Positions 54,648-63,800 of a DNA stretch of 64,000 bases are shown here, one piece after another. How positions within the stretch are numbered: position 1 is the first letter of the stretch; the number at the start of each line of letters is the position of its first letter. This DNA is from Blautia sp. BIOML-A1 (GTDB taxonomy: Bacteria > Bacillota > Clostridia > Lachnospirales > Lachnospiraceae). The notes beneath the pieces were generated by a model. The model was not told the origin of the DNA. It was given only the letters and a program-made list of their open reading frames with translations, and searched no databases. The DNA is taken from positions 124,001 through 188,000 of the forward strand of contig NZ_WWVR01000001.1 in NCBI RefSeq assembly GCF_009883055.1, written 5' to 3'. The position numbers and the translations under genes are program-made.

Positions 54648-55292
54648 ATGCGAATTATTATGTTGGGTGCACCAGGTGCAGGAAAAGGAACTCAGGCAAA
54701 GAAAATTGCCGCAAAATATGGGATTCCGCACATCTCCACAGGAGATATTTTCCGTGCAAACATCAAAAATGGTACTGAGTTAGGAAAAAAAGCAAAAACA
54801 TATATGGATCAGGGGCTTTTGGTACCAGATGAATTAACCTGTGATCTTGTAGTAGACAGAATTCAGCAGGACGATGCAAAAAATGGTTATGTACTGGACG
54901 GTTTCCCGAGAACTATTCCTCAGGCAGAATGCCTGACAGAAGCTCTTAAGAAACTGGGAAGCGGCATCGACTATGCAATCGATGTAGATGTTCCGGATGA
55001 AAATATTGTCAATCGTATGTCTGGCAGAAGAGCCTGCCTGAAATGCGGTGCTACTTACCATATCGAATATGCAGCACCGAAGACAGAGAACGTATGCGAT
55101 ACCTGTGGCGAAGCACTGGTACTGCGTGACGATGACAAGCCGGAAACTGTTTCCAAACGTCTGAAGGTTTACCATGAGCAGACACAGCCGTTGATCGATT
55201 ACTACACAGAGCAGGGCGTATTAAAGACAGTAGACGGAACTCGTTCCCTGGATGAAGTTTTCCAGGCTATCGTCGAGATCTTGGGAGAATAA
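54648..55292 (+). CDS. adk: Adenylate kinase, zinc-lid type
   Basis: A 214-residue enzyme converting ATP + AMP to 2 ADP. P-loop GAPGAGKGT is at residues 7-15. The lid has four zinc cysteines at 130, 133, 150 and 153. The frame is open to 54603, but ATG 54648 with AAAAAGGAGG is clearly the start. It is followed after three bases by map. Confidence 0.98.
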   Translation: MRIIMLGAPGAGKGTQAKKIAAKYGIPHISTGDIFRANIKNGTELGKKAKTYMDQGLLVPDELTCDLVVDRIQQDDAKNGYVLDGFPRTIPQAECLTEALKKLGSGIDYAIDVDVPDENIVNRMSGRRACLKCGATYHIEYAAPKTENVCDTCGEALVLRDDDKPETVSKRLKVYHEQTQPLIDYYTEQGVLKTVDGTRSLDEVFQAIVEILGE

Positions 55293-55295
55293 AAA

Positions 55296-56051
55296 ATGTC
55301 AGTTTCTATTAAGTCAGAACATGAAATTGAGCTTATGAGACATGCCGGCCATTTACTGGAAAAGGTTCATGATGAACTGGCTTCTCATATTAAGCCGGGA
55401 ATCAGCACAAAAGAACTGGACCGTATTGGTGAGGATATGATTCGCTCTATGGGCTGCACTCCAAACTTTTTGAATTATCAGGGCTTTCCCGCATCATTCT
55501 GCATCAGTCTTAATGATGAAGTAGTACATGGAATCCCGTCCAGACACAAAATCATTCAGGAAGGCGATCTTGTCAAGATCGATGCCGGACTGATCTACAA
55601 GGGTTACCATTCGGATGCTGCACGTACTTATGCAGTAGGTGAGGTTTCACCGGAAGCAAGACAGCTCATGGAAGTGACAAAGCAGAGCTTCTTTGAGGGT
55701 ATAAAATTCGCAAAAGCAGGAAATCATCTGAATGATATTTCCAAGGCAATCGGTGCTTATGCAGCGAAATTCAACTATGGTATCGTTCGTGACCTGGTTG
55801 GTCATGGAATCGGAACACATCTCCATGAAGATCCGCAGATCCCGAATTTCCCGCAGAAGCGCAGAGGCATCAAACTGATGCCAGGTATGACACTTGCAAT
55901 TGAACCGATGATCAATCTGGGACGCGCAGATGTTGCGTGGGAGGATGATGAATGGACAGTTGTAACTATGGACGGATCTCTTTCAGCACATTATGAAAAT
56001 ACTGTTCTGATCACGGATGGAGAACCGGAAATTCTGACTCTTACAAAATGA
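55296..56051 (+). CDS. map: Type I methionine aminopeptidase
   Basis: A 251-residue dimetal enzyme that removes N-terminal Met from new proteins. VKIDAGLIYKGYHSDAARTY holds the two metal aspartates, VGHGIGTHLHEDPQIPN the metal histidine, and the C-terminal glutamates are present. Its place after secY-adk is standard in Firmicutes. Confidence 0.97.
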   Translation: MSVSIKSEHEIELMRHAGHLLEKVHDELASHIKPGISTKELDRIGEDMIRSMGCTPNFLNYQGFPASFCISLNDEVVHGIPSRHKIIQEGDLVKIDAGLIYKGYHSDAARTYAVGEVSPEARQLMEVTKQSFFEGIKFAKAGNHLNDISKAIGAYAAKFNYGIVRDLVGHGIGTHLHEDPQIPNFPQKRRGIKLMPGMTLAIEPMINLGRADVAWEDDEWTVVTMDGSLSAHYENTVLITDGEPEILTLTK

Positions 56052-56073
56052 CAGATGACACAGGAGGTTTATA

Positions 56074-56292
56074 ATGTCTAAAGCAGATGTAATTGAAGTG
56101 GAAGGTACTGTATTGGAGAAGCTGCCTAATGCAATGTTCAAAGTAGAACTGGAAAACAAGCATGTGGTACTGGCTCATATCAGCGGAAAGCTGCGTATGA
56201 ACTTTATCCGTATTCTTCCTGGAGATAAAGTTACTATTGAACTTTCTCCGTATGATCTTTCCAAGGGACGTATTATTTGGAGAGATAAGTAA
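56074..56292 (+). CDS. infA: Translation initiation factor IF-1
   Basis: A 72-residue OB-fold protein that binds the ribosomal A site during initiation. [21 protein letters not shown] and [15 protein letters not shown] are diagnostic. In most Firmicutes rpmJ follows at once; here rpmJ is about 7.6 kb away. A GC-rich inverted-repeat cluster begins five bases after the stop codon. Confidence 0.98.
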   Translation: MSKADVIEVEGTVLEKLPNAMFKVELENKHVVLAHISGKLRMNFIRILPGDKVTIELSPYDLSKGRIIWRDK

Positions 56293-56296
56293 AACC

Positions 56297-56388
56297 GTGA
56301 GGGGGACAGGCTCGAAGTTACGCGAAGGCCGCATGTCCCCCTCACACTCCCCCTCTCGGCCACGCGTGTGGTGGTGTGGGGGAGTGTG
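56297..56388. repeat. GC-rich double inverted repeat after infA
   Basis: Two long stems overlap slightly: a perfect 12-bp GTGAGGGGGACA (56297-56308) with TGTCCCCCTCAC (56334-56345), and an 11-bp CACACTCCCCC (56343-56353) with GGGGGAGTGTG (56378-56388). The latter encloses CCAC/GTGG. The tract is far more GC-rich than its surroundings. Because the two stems share three bases they could be alternatives. Confidence 0.8.
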
Positions 56389-56406
56389 TTGGTTGGATAA
56401 AACCGA

Positions 56407-56447
56407 AAGAACTGGAGATTCGTATAGAGTCTCTGGTTCTTTTTTTA
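56407..56447 (+). terminator. Intrinsic terminator downstream of infA
   Basis: AAGAACTGGAGA (56407-56418) pairs with TCTCTGGTTCTT (56430-56441), with two G-U pairs, and is followed by a T-run to 56447. It ends the transcript coming from map-infA before the accessory block. The rest of the gap to 56614 is AT-rich and contains a lone TATAAT (56529-56534) without a good -35. Confidence 0.88.
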
Positions 56448-56613
56448 TGCAAAAAGCTCTCAATAATAAATATTCAAATAAAACACGATTACTGTCAGAA
56501 GTGATAGTGAAAAGATGAAAATATTGTGTATAATAACAAATAAGAAGGAAAGATTTCTGAAAAAAAATGGAGGAGTAGATAACAAATATAAGAAGGAGAA
56601 AGGAGCGGTGTTT

Positions 56614-57453
56614 ATGAGTAAGAGAATGAGATTTTGGATGATGGGTGTGCTGGGTGTTATGATGGCGGGTCTGGTGTGTGTAAATGTCTATGCATTGGAC
56701 GATAAGGATGTGGTTGGTACGTGGTATGCCAACAGTCTTACCATAGACGGTCTGAATGTATTTCACCCAGGTGCGATCATGATGGAGATGTCAATGGAGA
56801 TCAAGGAAGGCGGCAAAGGCGAAGTGACAACTTCCTCTGAGGAGTCAGGACCGGACGTTGATGAGTTTGAGTGGAAGATTGACGGTGATAACATTGTTAT
56901 AACTTCAGATGACGAAGTTATGGAAGGTGTTTATTCAGATGGAACTATATCCATTGATCTGGACGGGATGACGATGACTCTGGGACAGGAAAAAGAGGAA
57001 TATGTACCTTATGAACCTGGGAAAGCACTTGAGGATGTCAAACTCGAAGATTTTGATGGCGAATGGAACAGCACACTGATGTCTGCTTTTGGAATGCAGG
57101 TACCCACAGGAACACTTTTTGACATGAAACTGGATGTTACTATTTCAGGTGGCAAAGCAACTCTTGTAACAACAGAGGGCGGAACGGAAACGACAATTGA
57201 ACTTGAGGGTGAACTGGATCAAAATGCATTGATTTTAAATGCCACAACAGAGAAAGAGGATGACGATGATTCTGAGGACTATTCTTTGTTCAGTACAGAT
57301 ACGATGAGATTCTATCTGCTGGAAGATGGTAAATTATGTTTCACGACAGGTGACGGTCTGGATGCAGAAGAAGCTGATGCTGAGACAGAAGAAGATGATG
57401 ATTCTATGGACTGGACGATTAAGGTATATTTTGACAAATTAGTGGTGGAATAG
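56614..57453 (+). CDS. Exported protein with two lipocalin-like repeats
   Basis: A 279-residue secreted protein. A signal peptide (about 1-28, ending VNVYA) precedes a mature region with two similar beta-rich units beginning VVGTWYANSL (about 34) and FDGEWNSTLM (about 150), a spacing that suggests lipocalin-like repeats. Acidic stretches rich in Asp and Glu lie near 220-270. The function is unknown. ATG 56614 is chosen after AAAGGAGCGG. First gene of the accessory block between infA and rpmJ. Confidence 0.75.
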   Translation: MSKRMRFWMMGVLGVMMAGLVCVNVYALDDKDVVGTWYANSLTIDGLNVFHPGAIMMEMSMEIKEGGKGEVTTSSEESGPDVDEFEWKIDGDNIVITSDDEVMEGVYSDGTISIDLDGMTMTLGQEKEEYVPYEPGKALEDVKLEDFDGEWNSTLMSAFGMQVPTGTLFDMKLDVTISGGKATLVTTEGGTETTIELEGELDQNALILNATTEKEDDDDSEDYSLFSTDTMRFYLLEDGKLCFTTGDGLDAEEADAETEEDDDSMDWTIKVYFDKLVVE

Positions 57454-57458
57454 GTTTA

Positions 57459-57482
57459 GACCAAGCTGCTGTGAACAGTAAT
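57459..57482 (+). repeat. Possible MITE-like right-end fragment (copy H)
   Basis: GACCAAGCTGCTGTGAAC followed by AGTAAT resembles the last bases of copies F and G, with an internal gap. It is short, so it could be chance. Confidence 0.35.
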
Positions 57483-57511
57483 ATGTTTCTCTGATGGAAG
57501 GGGGTTCGGGT

Positions 57512-58135
57512 ATGGGATTATTTGACAAAAAGAATTGTGACATTTGCGGTGAGAAGATTGGTATTTTGGGGAACCGGAAGCTGGACAATGGTAATCTGTG
57601 CAAGAAGTGTGCAGGAAAACTTTCACCGTGGTTTGAGGAGAGGCGTCACAGCACCATAGATGATATCAAAGAGCAGCTGGATTACAGAGAAGAAAACAAG
57701 AATGCAGTACGAAATTTTAAGATTACACGTGAGTTTTCAGGGGACAGATATCATGTATTTATAGATGACAACAAAGGGATGTTTGCTGTGGCATTTAACA
57801 TGAGTGAGCAGAATAACCCGGATATCGTGCCATTGTCAGCAATAACCTCATGCCGGCTGGAGATTGATGAGCAGCGGGAGGAAGAGGAATATACAGATCA
57901 GGACGGAGAAACAAGATCTTATGTGCCGCCTAGGTACACATATTCCTATGATTATAAGATAAAACTGAGTGTCAATACACCGTGGTTTGATGATATGGAT
58001 TTTCAGTTGAATACTTTTTCTGTAGAAGATTGGGAACGTGCCAAAATGATGAAGTATGAACAGCTTGGAAACCAGATCGTGTCAGCACTTACAGGTGTTC
58101 CTGCACCGGTATATGGAGGAAGAGAATATGTCTGA
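57512..58135 (+). CDS. DUF4428 zinc-finger protein
   Basis: A 207-residue cytoplasmic protein. The N-terminal DUF4428-type zinc finger (CDICGEKIG then LCKKCAGKL, about 6-35) is followed by a region with a PH-like beta pattern (about 65-195) containing a charged EEEEYTDQDGE loop. No enzymatic motif is seen. ATG 57512 follows GGAAGGGGG; the frame is open a little further upstream. It overlaps the next gene by eight bases. Confidence 0.8.
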   Translation: MGLFDKKNCDICGEKIGILGNRKLDNGNLCKKCAGKLSPWFEERRHSTIDDIKEQLDYREENKNAVRNFKITREFSGDRYHVFIDDNKGMFAVAFNMSEQNNPDIVPLSAITSCRLEIDEQREEEEYTDQDGETRSYVPPRYTYSYDYKIKLSVNTPWFDDMDFQLNTFSVEDWERAKMMKYEQLGNQIVSALTGVPAPVYGGREYV

Positions 58136-59216
58136 TATTATAGAATATAAGTGCCCAGCCTGCGGTGGTGCGATGGTATTTGATTCAAAATCTCAACATA
58201 TGAAGTGTCCGTACTGTGATACGGAAATGACGGTCGAAGAATTTCAGCGTACACAGAAATCTGAAGATACACAGACGGATTCTGAAGAAAACTGGCATTC
58301 TATGAGCACCGGAGAATGGCAGAATGATGAGATCAATGGTATGCGTGTTTACAGTTGTCAGTCCTGTGGCAGTGAAATTGTTGCCGATGAAACGACAGGA
58401 GCCACGACCTGCCCGTTCTGCAATAATAAAATAACGATGAAGGGTCAGTTTGCCGGTGATCTGAAGCCGGACTATATTATTCCGTTTAAACTGGATAAGA
58501 AGGCCGCAAAAGAGAAGTATTATAAACATCTGGAAGGCAAGAAATATCTTCCGAAGGTATTCAAAAAAGAAAACCATGTAGATGAGATTAAGGGGGTATA
58601 TATCCCATTCTGGCTGTTTGATGCAGATGCAGATGCCCGGATAACATATGAGGCAGAAAAAGTCCATGTCTCAAGAAGCGGTGACACGGAGTATACAACT
58701 CGTGAGATCTATCAGGTTTATCGTGAAGGAACGATAAGTTTCGATCATGTTCCGGCAGATGGTTCCAGAAAAATGGATGATACATTGATGGAATCTATTG
58801 AACCCTATGATTTTAAGGATGCTGTACCATTTCAGCAGGCCTATCTGGCAGGCTACCTTGCTGACCGTTATGATGTGAATGTGGATGAACGGATAGACAG
58901 AGCCCGTGAGAGAATCAGCGTCTGCGCTGAACAGGCTTTTCGGAAGACCGTGCGGGGATATAATGGCGGAGTAAGTGTAAAAGACAGAAATGTGCAGATC
59001 CATAACGCGAGTTACTGGTATGCCATGTATCCGGTATGGCTTCTGAATACGACATGGAAGGGAGAGCAATTTATTTTTGCAATGAATGGTCAGACCGGAA
59101 AAATGGTCGGTGATCTTCCAATAGACAGATCAAGATTCTGGAAATCTGTAGGTATCCGTACACTTCTGATCTGGGGCGTATTGTACGGCCTGAAGTGTTT
59201 ATTTATGGCAAGCTAA
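58128..59216 (+). CDS. TFIIB-type zinc-ribbon membrane protein
   Basis: A 362-residue protein. Two zinc ribbons (CPACGG...CPYC at about 9-33 and CQSCGS...CPFC at about 74-99) are followed by a beta-rich central region (about 110-335) and one C-terminal membrane helix (about 340-358). The domain set resembles proteins annotated as TFIIB-type zinc-ribbon, often near TPM or DUF4428 genes. The function is unknown. ATG 58128 has GGAGGAAGAG upstream. Confidence 0.78.
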   Translation: MSDIIEYKCPACGGAMVFDSKSQHMKCPYCDTEMTVEEFQRTQKSEDTQTDSEENWHSMSTGEWQNDEINGMRVYSCQSCGSEIVADETTGATTCPFCNNKITMKGQFAGDLKPDYIIPFKLDKKAAKEKYYKHLEGKKYLPKVFKKENHVDEIKGVYIPFWLFDADADARITYEAEKVHVSRSGDTEYTTREIYQVYREGTISFDHVPADGSRKMDDTLMESIEPYDFKDAVPFQQAYLAGYLADRYDVNVDERIDRARERISVCAEQAFRKTVRGYNGGVSVKDRNVQIHNASYWYAMYPVWLLNTTWKGEQFIFAMNGQTGKMVGDLPIDRSRFWKSVGIRTLLIWGVLYGLKCLFMAS

Positions 59217-59246
59217 CTATTTCTGTAGCAGGAAGGAGCAGGTGAA

Positions 59247-60092
59247 ATGAAGACAAAAAAGAAAATATGGTGCTGCCTGTTTTCGCTTCTCTGGATATTT
59301 GTTCTGATATTTCCGGTGATGGCCTCTGAGATTCCTGATATTCCGACAGAACGTCAGAAGTCGCTTCTTGTAGATGAAGCCGGTCTGCTTAGTGAAGAAG
59401 AGAGCAGCACACTTATAAATAAGCTTGAAGAGATTAGTCAGAGGCAGGAGAATGAGGTTGCTGTTGTTACAGTCAATTCACTGGAGGGTAAAACAGCCGA
59501 GGCATATGCAGATGATTACTATGATTATAATGGCTATGGCTATGGAAAAAACGATGATGGCCTTTTGCTTCTGGTGAGTATGGGAGAAAGAGAGTGGGCG
59601 ATCACAACCTATGGCTACTGTCATACCGTAGCTTTTACAGATGCAGGTCTTGATTATATCAGCAGCGAATTTCGAAGCAAACTCAGCAGTGGAGAGTATG
59701 CAAAGGCATTTGAATGTTTTGCAGATCTGTGCGATGATTTCCTGACACAGGCAGCAACCGGTGAACCTTATGATGTCGACAATATGCCAAAGGGGAAGGT
59801 TTCTCCCTTTTGGTTATACACAGATTTGATTGTTGCTTTTTTGATTTCTTTTGGAATCGTTAAAGGAAAATCCAGGAATCTGAAATCTGTAAAAAAACAG
59901 GAGTCAGCGAAAGCATATGAACGCAGTGGTTCCTTGTCGCTGCGAAGATCGACGGACAGTTTTGTCAACAGAATTGTTACGCAAAGAACAATCAAAAATG
60001 AGAAGGACAGTTCCTCCGGTTCTTCAGGCGGAAGTTCTTCACATACAAGCTCTTCCGGAAGGTCTCACGGTGGAAGCAGTGGTAAGTTCTGA
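59247..60092 (+). CDS. TPM-domain membrane protein with Ser/Gly tail
   Basis: A 281-residue protein. It has a signal peptide (about 1-27), an extracellular TPM domain (about 40-165; LLSEEESSTLINKLEEI, VVTVNSLEGKT, NDDGLLLLVSMGEREWAI), one membrane helix (about 190-207), and a cytoplasmic tail ending in a Ser/Gly/His-rich stretch. The layout recalls YgcG-type proteins. TPM domains have been linked to photosystem repair and membrane quality control; the role here is unknown. It follows the zinc-ribbon gene by 30 bases. Confidence 0.85.
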   Translation: MKTKKKIWCCLFSLLWIFVLIFPVMASEIPDIPTERQKSLLVDEAGLLSEEESSTLINKLEEISQRQENEVAVVTVNSLEGKTAEAYADDYYDYNGYGYGKNDDGLLLLVSMGEREWAITTYGYCHTVAFTDAGLDYISSEFRSKLSSGEYAKAFECFADLCDDFLTQAATGEPYDVDNMPKGKVSPFWLYTDLIVAFLISFGIVKGKSRNLKSVKKQESAKAYERSGSLSLRRSTDSFVNRIVTQRTIKNEKDSSSGSSGGSSSHTSSSGRSHGGSSGKF

Positions 60093-60155
60093 TTGCCCAA
60101 GATTCAGACTCTGGTGTATAATGGTAATAAATAATTCTGGCTGAAAGGGATTGAA

Positions 60156-61811
60156 ATGCCTTACCAAAAAAAGAAAACCTTATCCTGTATGACAATTCTG
60201 CTGTGTGTCCTGCTGGCATACATATGCAGAATGCTGAGACCGGAGAGTTATCTTCTGCGAACACTGGCAGATCAGCTTCGTACCTGCCTTTATCTGGGAA
60301 TATACTGTGCCTGGGTTATTTATCTGAATAAGCATGTCGTGCACAAAAGTATGCGTCAGTATCTGACAGCGATTGGCTGCATGATGGTATTCTGGTTTTT
60401 CCTGCGCACAATAAAATATCATATTTTTCAGGATCCACTGGGGGGACATATATGCTGGTATCTGTATTATGTACCGATGATATTGATCCCGACATTGGGA
60501 CTGACAGCCACTTTGCTGATGGAAGAAAGAGAGGAAAAAAGAATAAAAAAAATCAGTACTGCATTGTTGTTACCGGCAGCAGTACTGATTGTATGTGTCC
60601 TTACCAATGATCTGCATCAGCAGGTTTTTCGCTTTTTGATGGAACCGCCGTATTCAGATGAAAACTATCATTATGGAAAGATTTTTTTTGTGATCCAGCT
60701 TTGGATCATAGTTTGTCTGGCGGCAATGGAAGTAATACTTGTTTTTAAGAGCAGGATTCCCGGAAGGAAACAGTTCTGGCTGCCGATCATTCCAGGGCTT
60801 CTCCTCCTCGGCTGGAATATCTGCAATATTCTTCGTGTACCTTTTATTCTGAGCATTGCAGGAGATATGACCGCTGTCTGCTGTCTGCTTATGGTGGCGA
60901 TTTTTCAGAGCTGTATCCTGTGCGGGCTGATACCTGTCAACAGTCGTTATTTTGAACTGTTTCAGGCAACGGGTGGACTTCATGCAGAAATAACGGACAA
61001 TTCTTTTCAACGCTACTATTACTCAGGAGAATTTCCCAGACTGTCCAGGGAAATGCGGGAGTGTATCATTGCAAAATCAACCGTTCAGGAGCAGGGCACA
61101 CAGATCAGGCATATTCCGGTCAAAGGCGGACACCTGTTCTGGGCAGAAGATATCTCTGTCCTTCTGGATCAGTATCTGGATATCCAGGAGCAGCAGGAAG
61201 AACTGACTGCACGAAATCATCTTTTGCAGAAAGCTTATCAAAAAGAGGCTGAGCGGAGAAAGACAGAAGAACAGAACCGGCTTTTAAATATGATACAGAG
61301 TCAGACCTTAAAACAGTATGAACTGCTTTCAACATATATGAAAAGTCTGGAGCAGGCGAAAACCAGGGAAGAATATGACAGGATCCTGTGCAAAGTAGTA
61401 GTAGTGGGAACGTATCTGAAACGCTGGAAAAATCTGATTCTGACCAGGTACAGTTCACAGGAGGATGAACTGACCATGGAGGACCTGAAGCAAAGTCTGG
61501 CAGAATCCTGCGAAAGTCTGAAGTTATGTAAGGTCCGTGCAGCTTATTTTGTGCAGGACAAAGAAAAACAACTCCATGCAGATGATGTCCTGAAATGTTA
61601 TGAATTTTTTGAATGGCTGACAGAGCAACTGTTTGATGTTGTGACTTCAGTTTTTTTCCGCGTGACTCAGATCGAAAAAAAACTGCAGATTTCCGTCCAT
61701 GTCGTATGTGCATGTCAGGAAGATATTCATATTTATCTGACAGAGAGGCCGGAGCTCTTGATACAGCAGGAGGAGGAACAGGAATGGTTTATTCGATGCC
61801 CGGTTTCGTAG
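60156..61811 (+). CDS. 7TM sensor with degenerate histidine-kinase region
   Basis: A 551-residue membrane protein. About seven helices (residues 8-255) form a HisK_N-7TM-like sensor. The cytoplasmic part has a long coiled stretch (about 330-410) and a region like the first half of kinase-partner proteins (IQSQTLKQYELLSTYM, VVVVGTYLKRWKNLIL). I find no N-box or glycine-rich ATP lid, so it probably cannot bind ATP as a kinase. It overlaps the next kinase gene by 28 bases, which suggests the two form one complex. The signal is unknown. Confidence 0.78.
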   Translation: MPYQKKKTLSCMTILLCVLLAYICRMLRPESYLLRTLADQLRTCLYLGIYCAWVIYLNKHVVHKSMRQYLTAIGCMMVFWFFLRTIKYHIFQDPLGGHICWYLYYVPMILIPTLGLTATLLMEEREEKRIKKISTALLLPAAVLIVCVLTNDLHQQVFRFLMEPPYSDENYHYGKIFFVIQLWIIVCLAAMEVILVFKSRIPGRKQFWLPIIPGLLLLGWNICNILRVPFILSIAGDMTAVCCLLMVAIFQSCILCGLIPVNSRYFELFQATGGLHAEITDNSFQRYYYSGEFPRLSREMRECIIAKSTVQEQGTQIRHIPVKGGHLFWAEDISVLLDQYLDIQEQQEELTARNHLLQKAYQKEAERRKTEEQNRLLNMIQSQTLKQYELLSTYMKSLEQAKTREEYDRILCKVVVVGTYLKRWKNLILTRYSSQEDELTMEDLKQSLAESCESLKLCKVRAAYFVQDKEKQLHADDVLKCYEFFEWLTEQLFDVVTSVFFRVTQIEKKLQISVHVVCACQEDIHIYLTERPELLIQQEEEQEWFIRCPVS

Positions 61812-63076
61812 AAAGCAGCATAATACTTCAGGATATTATCATGATCCTCATGGAAATCTGTCTGATCCTTGAATTGATCCTGTTGATTTTTAGAATTATG
61901 AGTCTGGTGGGGAAAGAGAAGATATTGGTGAGCACTGCCGAATTGTTTTTTTCGTTTCTTTTTATGACGGGACTTTTGAATGATCACCGCTGCAGCATGG
62001 GAGACAAAAGATACAGACCGTTGTTCTATTTATTTCCGGCAGATATAATGTTAGTTCTTGTAATTTTTCTGGCAGTTTATCTTATCCGGGCACTCTGCAG
62101 AGAACTGAAGGAATACAGAAATGTATTGTCTCCCTGGTCGGTTCATGAGGCAGTGAATAATGTTCCCTGTGGTGTCTGTATTTCAGATCCTCTGGGACGT
62201 ATTATCCTGTGTAACATTAAGATGCAGGAACTGAGCAGAGTGCTTATCGGAAATTGTCTGCAGAATTATCATACGCTACATAGCGTACTGAAGGCAGATT
62301 CTGTGAAGAAGCCGGTCCGGAAATTAAGCTCGGACAGTAATGTGTTTTATTTCCCGGATGGTTCTGTTTGGCTGTTTCAGGAGTATCAGTTGAAAGAGGC
62401 TTCTTTTACAGGATACATCCAGACGGTGGCAGTTGATGTATCTGAAATTTATCACAACAGTGAAGAAATCAGGAGAAACAATGAAAAGCTGGAACTTCTA
62501 AATCGAAAGCTGGAAGAAATGTATGAAAAGATAGGCGATGAAATACGTGAGCAGGAAACGCTTTCTATGAAAATGAAGATACATGACAGCTTCGGCAGAA
62601 GTCTTCTGTCAATCCGCAGAATCCTGGAAAAGAAGGAAGAACCGGAAAACATGGAAAAGCAGCTGGAAGCACTGAAACAGCTGGTCTACATTCTTACCGG
62701 CACAACCGTCAAGAACGAGGAAGAGCAGTATAAAGATACAGAAAAACAGGCAGAAGAACTTGGAATTTCAGTTCAGATCCGGGGCAGCTATCCGGAGAAG
62801 TCAATCTACAGGCTTCTTACAGATAAGGCAATCCGTGAATGTGTGACAAACTGTGCCCGTCATGCACACGGAAGCATAGTTTATGTAAATATGAAAGAAA
62901 ACAGAGAAGGATATCAGATCCAGATTACCAATGATGGTGAACCGCCAGTGAAAAATGCAAAAGAAGGCGGTGGATTATCTGCACTCAGGAAAGCGGTAGA
63001 AGCAGAGCAGGGGTCTATGAAGACATTTTTTGAACCTGCTTTTTATCTGTTTCTGAATTTTCCGTTAAAGTCATAA
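61784..63076 (+). CDS. Sensor histidine kinase with PAS domain
   Basis: A 430-residue kinase. Three or four N-terminal helices (about 10-105) are followed by a PAS-like domain (about 120-220, VPCGVCISDPLGRIILCNIKM), a coiled coil and a dimerisation helix with the likely phospho-histidine in KMKIHDSFGRSLLS. The ATPase domain has N-box IRECVTNCARHA and GGGLSALR. ATG 61784 follows AGGAGGAGG, and an upstream in-frame ATG (61706) lies deep in the previous gene. The regulator is encoded 39 bases downstream. Confidence 0.85.
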   Translation: MVYSMPGFVESSIILQDIIMILMEICLILELILLIFRIMSLVGKEKILVSTAELFFSFLFMTGLLNDHRCSMGDKRYRPLFYLFPADIMLVLVIFLAVYLIRALCRELKEYRNVLSPWSVHEAVNNVPCGVCISDPLGRIILCNIKMQELSRVLIGNCLQNYHTLHSVLKADSVKKPVRKLSSDSNVFYFPDGSVWLFQEYQLKEASFTGYIQTVAVDVSEIYHNSEEIRRNNEKLELLNRKLEEMYEKIGDEIREQETLSMKMKIHDSFGRSLLSIRRILEKKEEPENMEKQLEALKQLVYILTGTTVKNEEEQYKDTEKQAEELGISVQIRGSYPEKSIYRLLTDKAIRECVTNCARHAHGSIVYVNMKENREGYQIQITNDGEPPVKNAKEGGGLSALRKAVEAEQGSMKTFFEPAFYLFLNFPLKS

Positions 63077-63115
63077 AAATATCAGATGACTTCAGTATGA
63101 GAAGGGAATGAGGTT

Positions 63116-63742
63116 ATGGTACGGGTACTTATTGTGGAAGATCAGAAGATCATGCAGAAATATTTTGAATATATAATTTTACAAAATCCGGAGTTCAAAC
63201 TGGCAGGTACGGTCAGTGATGCCCGGGAAGCAGTAAAAATCTGTAATTATTCAGTGATCGATCTGGTATTGATGGACGTGCAGACCTTTCATAATCATGA
63301 TGGGCTGACAGCAGGAAAGACCATAAAGGAGGAACATCCGGGTACGAAGATACTTATTGTGACCTCGCTGATCGATCCTAAAGTACTGGAGCGGGCAAAG
63401 GCAGGATGTGCAGACAGTCTGTGGTATAAGGATCACGGAGAAGAGGAAATCAGTGATGTGATCAATAGGACACTGAAGGGGGAAAGGATTTTTCCGGATA
63501 TGACGCCGGATGTGGAATTAAACTGGATCACCAGTGGAGAAATAAGTCCAAGGCAGCTGGAAATGTTGCGTCTTTATATCTGTGGGATGTCTTACTCAGA
63601 GATTGCAAAAAAAATGAACTGTTCCACTTCAGGAGTACGATGGAATTTTCAGGAGATGATTGCCAGGGCAGGATACAGCTGCAAAGAGGATCTGATCGCA
63701 GCCGCACTGGAGAGTAAACTGATCGTTACTACACTGAAATAA
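63116..63742 (+). CDS. NarL/LuxR-type response regulator
   Basis: A 208-residue regulator. The receiver domain (1-120) has acidic Glu8-Asp9, phospho-acceptor Asp54 (LVLMDVQTF), and a conserved Lys in WYKD. The C-terminal LuxR-like helix-turn-helix (about 145-205) is ISPRQLEMLRLYICGMSYSEIAKKMNCSTSGVRWN. It probably answers to the upstream kinase pair. Targets are unknown. GGGAATGAGG precedes the ATG. No clear terminator follows; an A-rich stretch leads to the rpmJ promoter region. Confidence 0.9.
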   Translation: MVRVLIVEDQKIMQKYFEYIILQNPEFKLAGTVSDAREAVKICNYSVIDLVLMDVQTFHNHDGLTAGKTIKEEHPGTKILIVTSLIDPKVLERAKAGCADSLWYKDHGEEEISDVINRTLKGERIFPDMTPDVELNWITSGEISPRQLEMLRLYICGMSYSEIAKKMNCSTSGVRWNFQEMIARAGYSCKEDLIAAALESKLIVTTLK

Positions 63743-63768
63743 AAAAATAAAAAAATTAAATTAGGGGG

Positions 63769-63800
63769 TTGTATTTTCCGGAATAGAATGTTATTATACT
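63769..63800 (+). promoter_or_regulatory. Possible promoter of the rpmJ operon
   Basis: A good -10 box TATACT (63795-63800) has only a poor -35: TTGTAT at 63769-63774 is 20 bases away. A promoter here is expected, because the accessory block and the terminator after infA separate rpmJ from the upstream ribosomal promoter. The remaining spacer to 63868 holds a small ACGC/GCGT hairpin. Confidence 0.4.
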
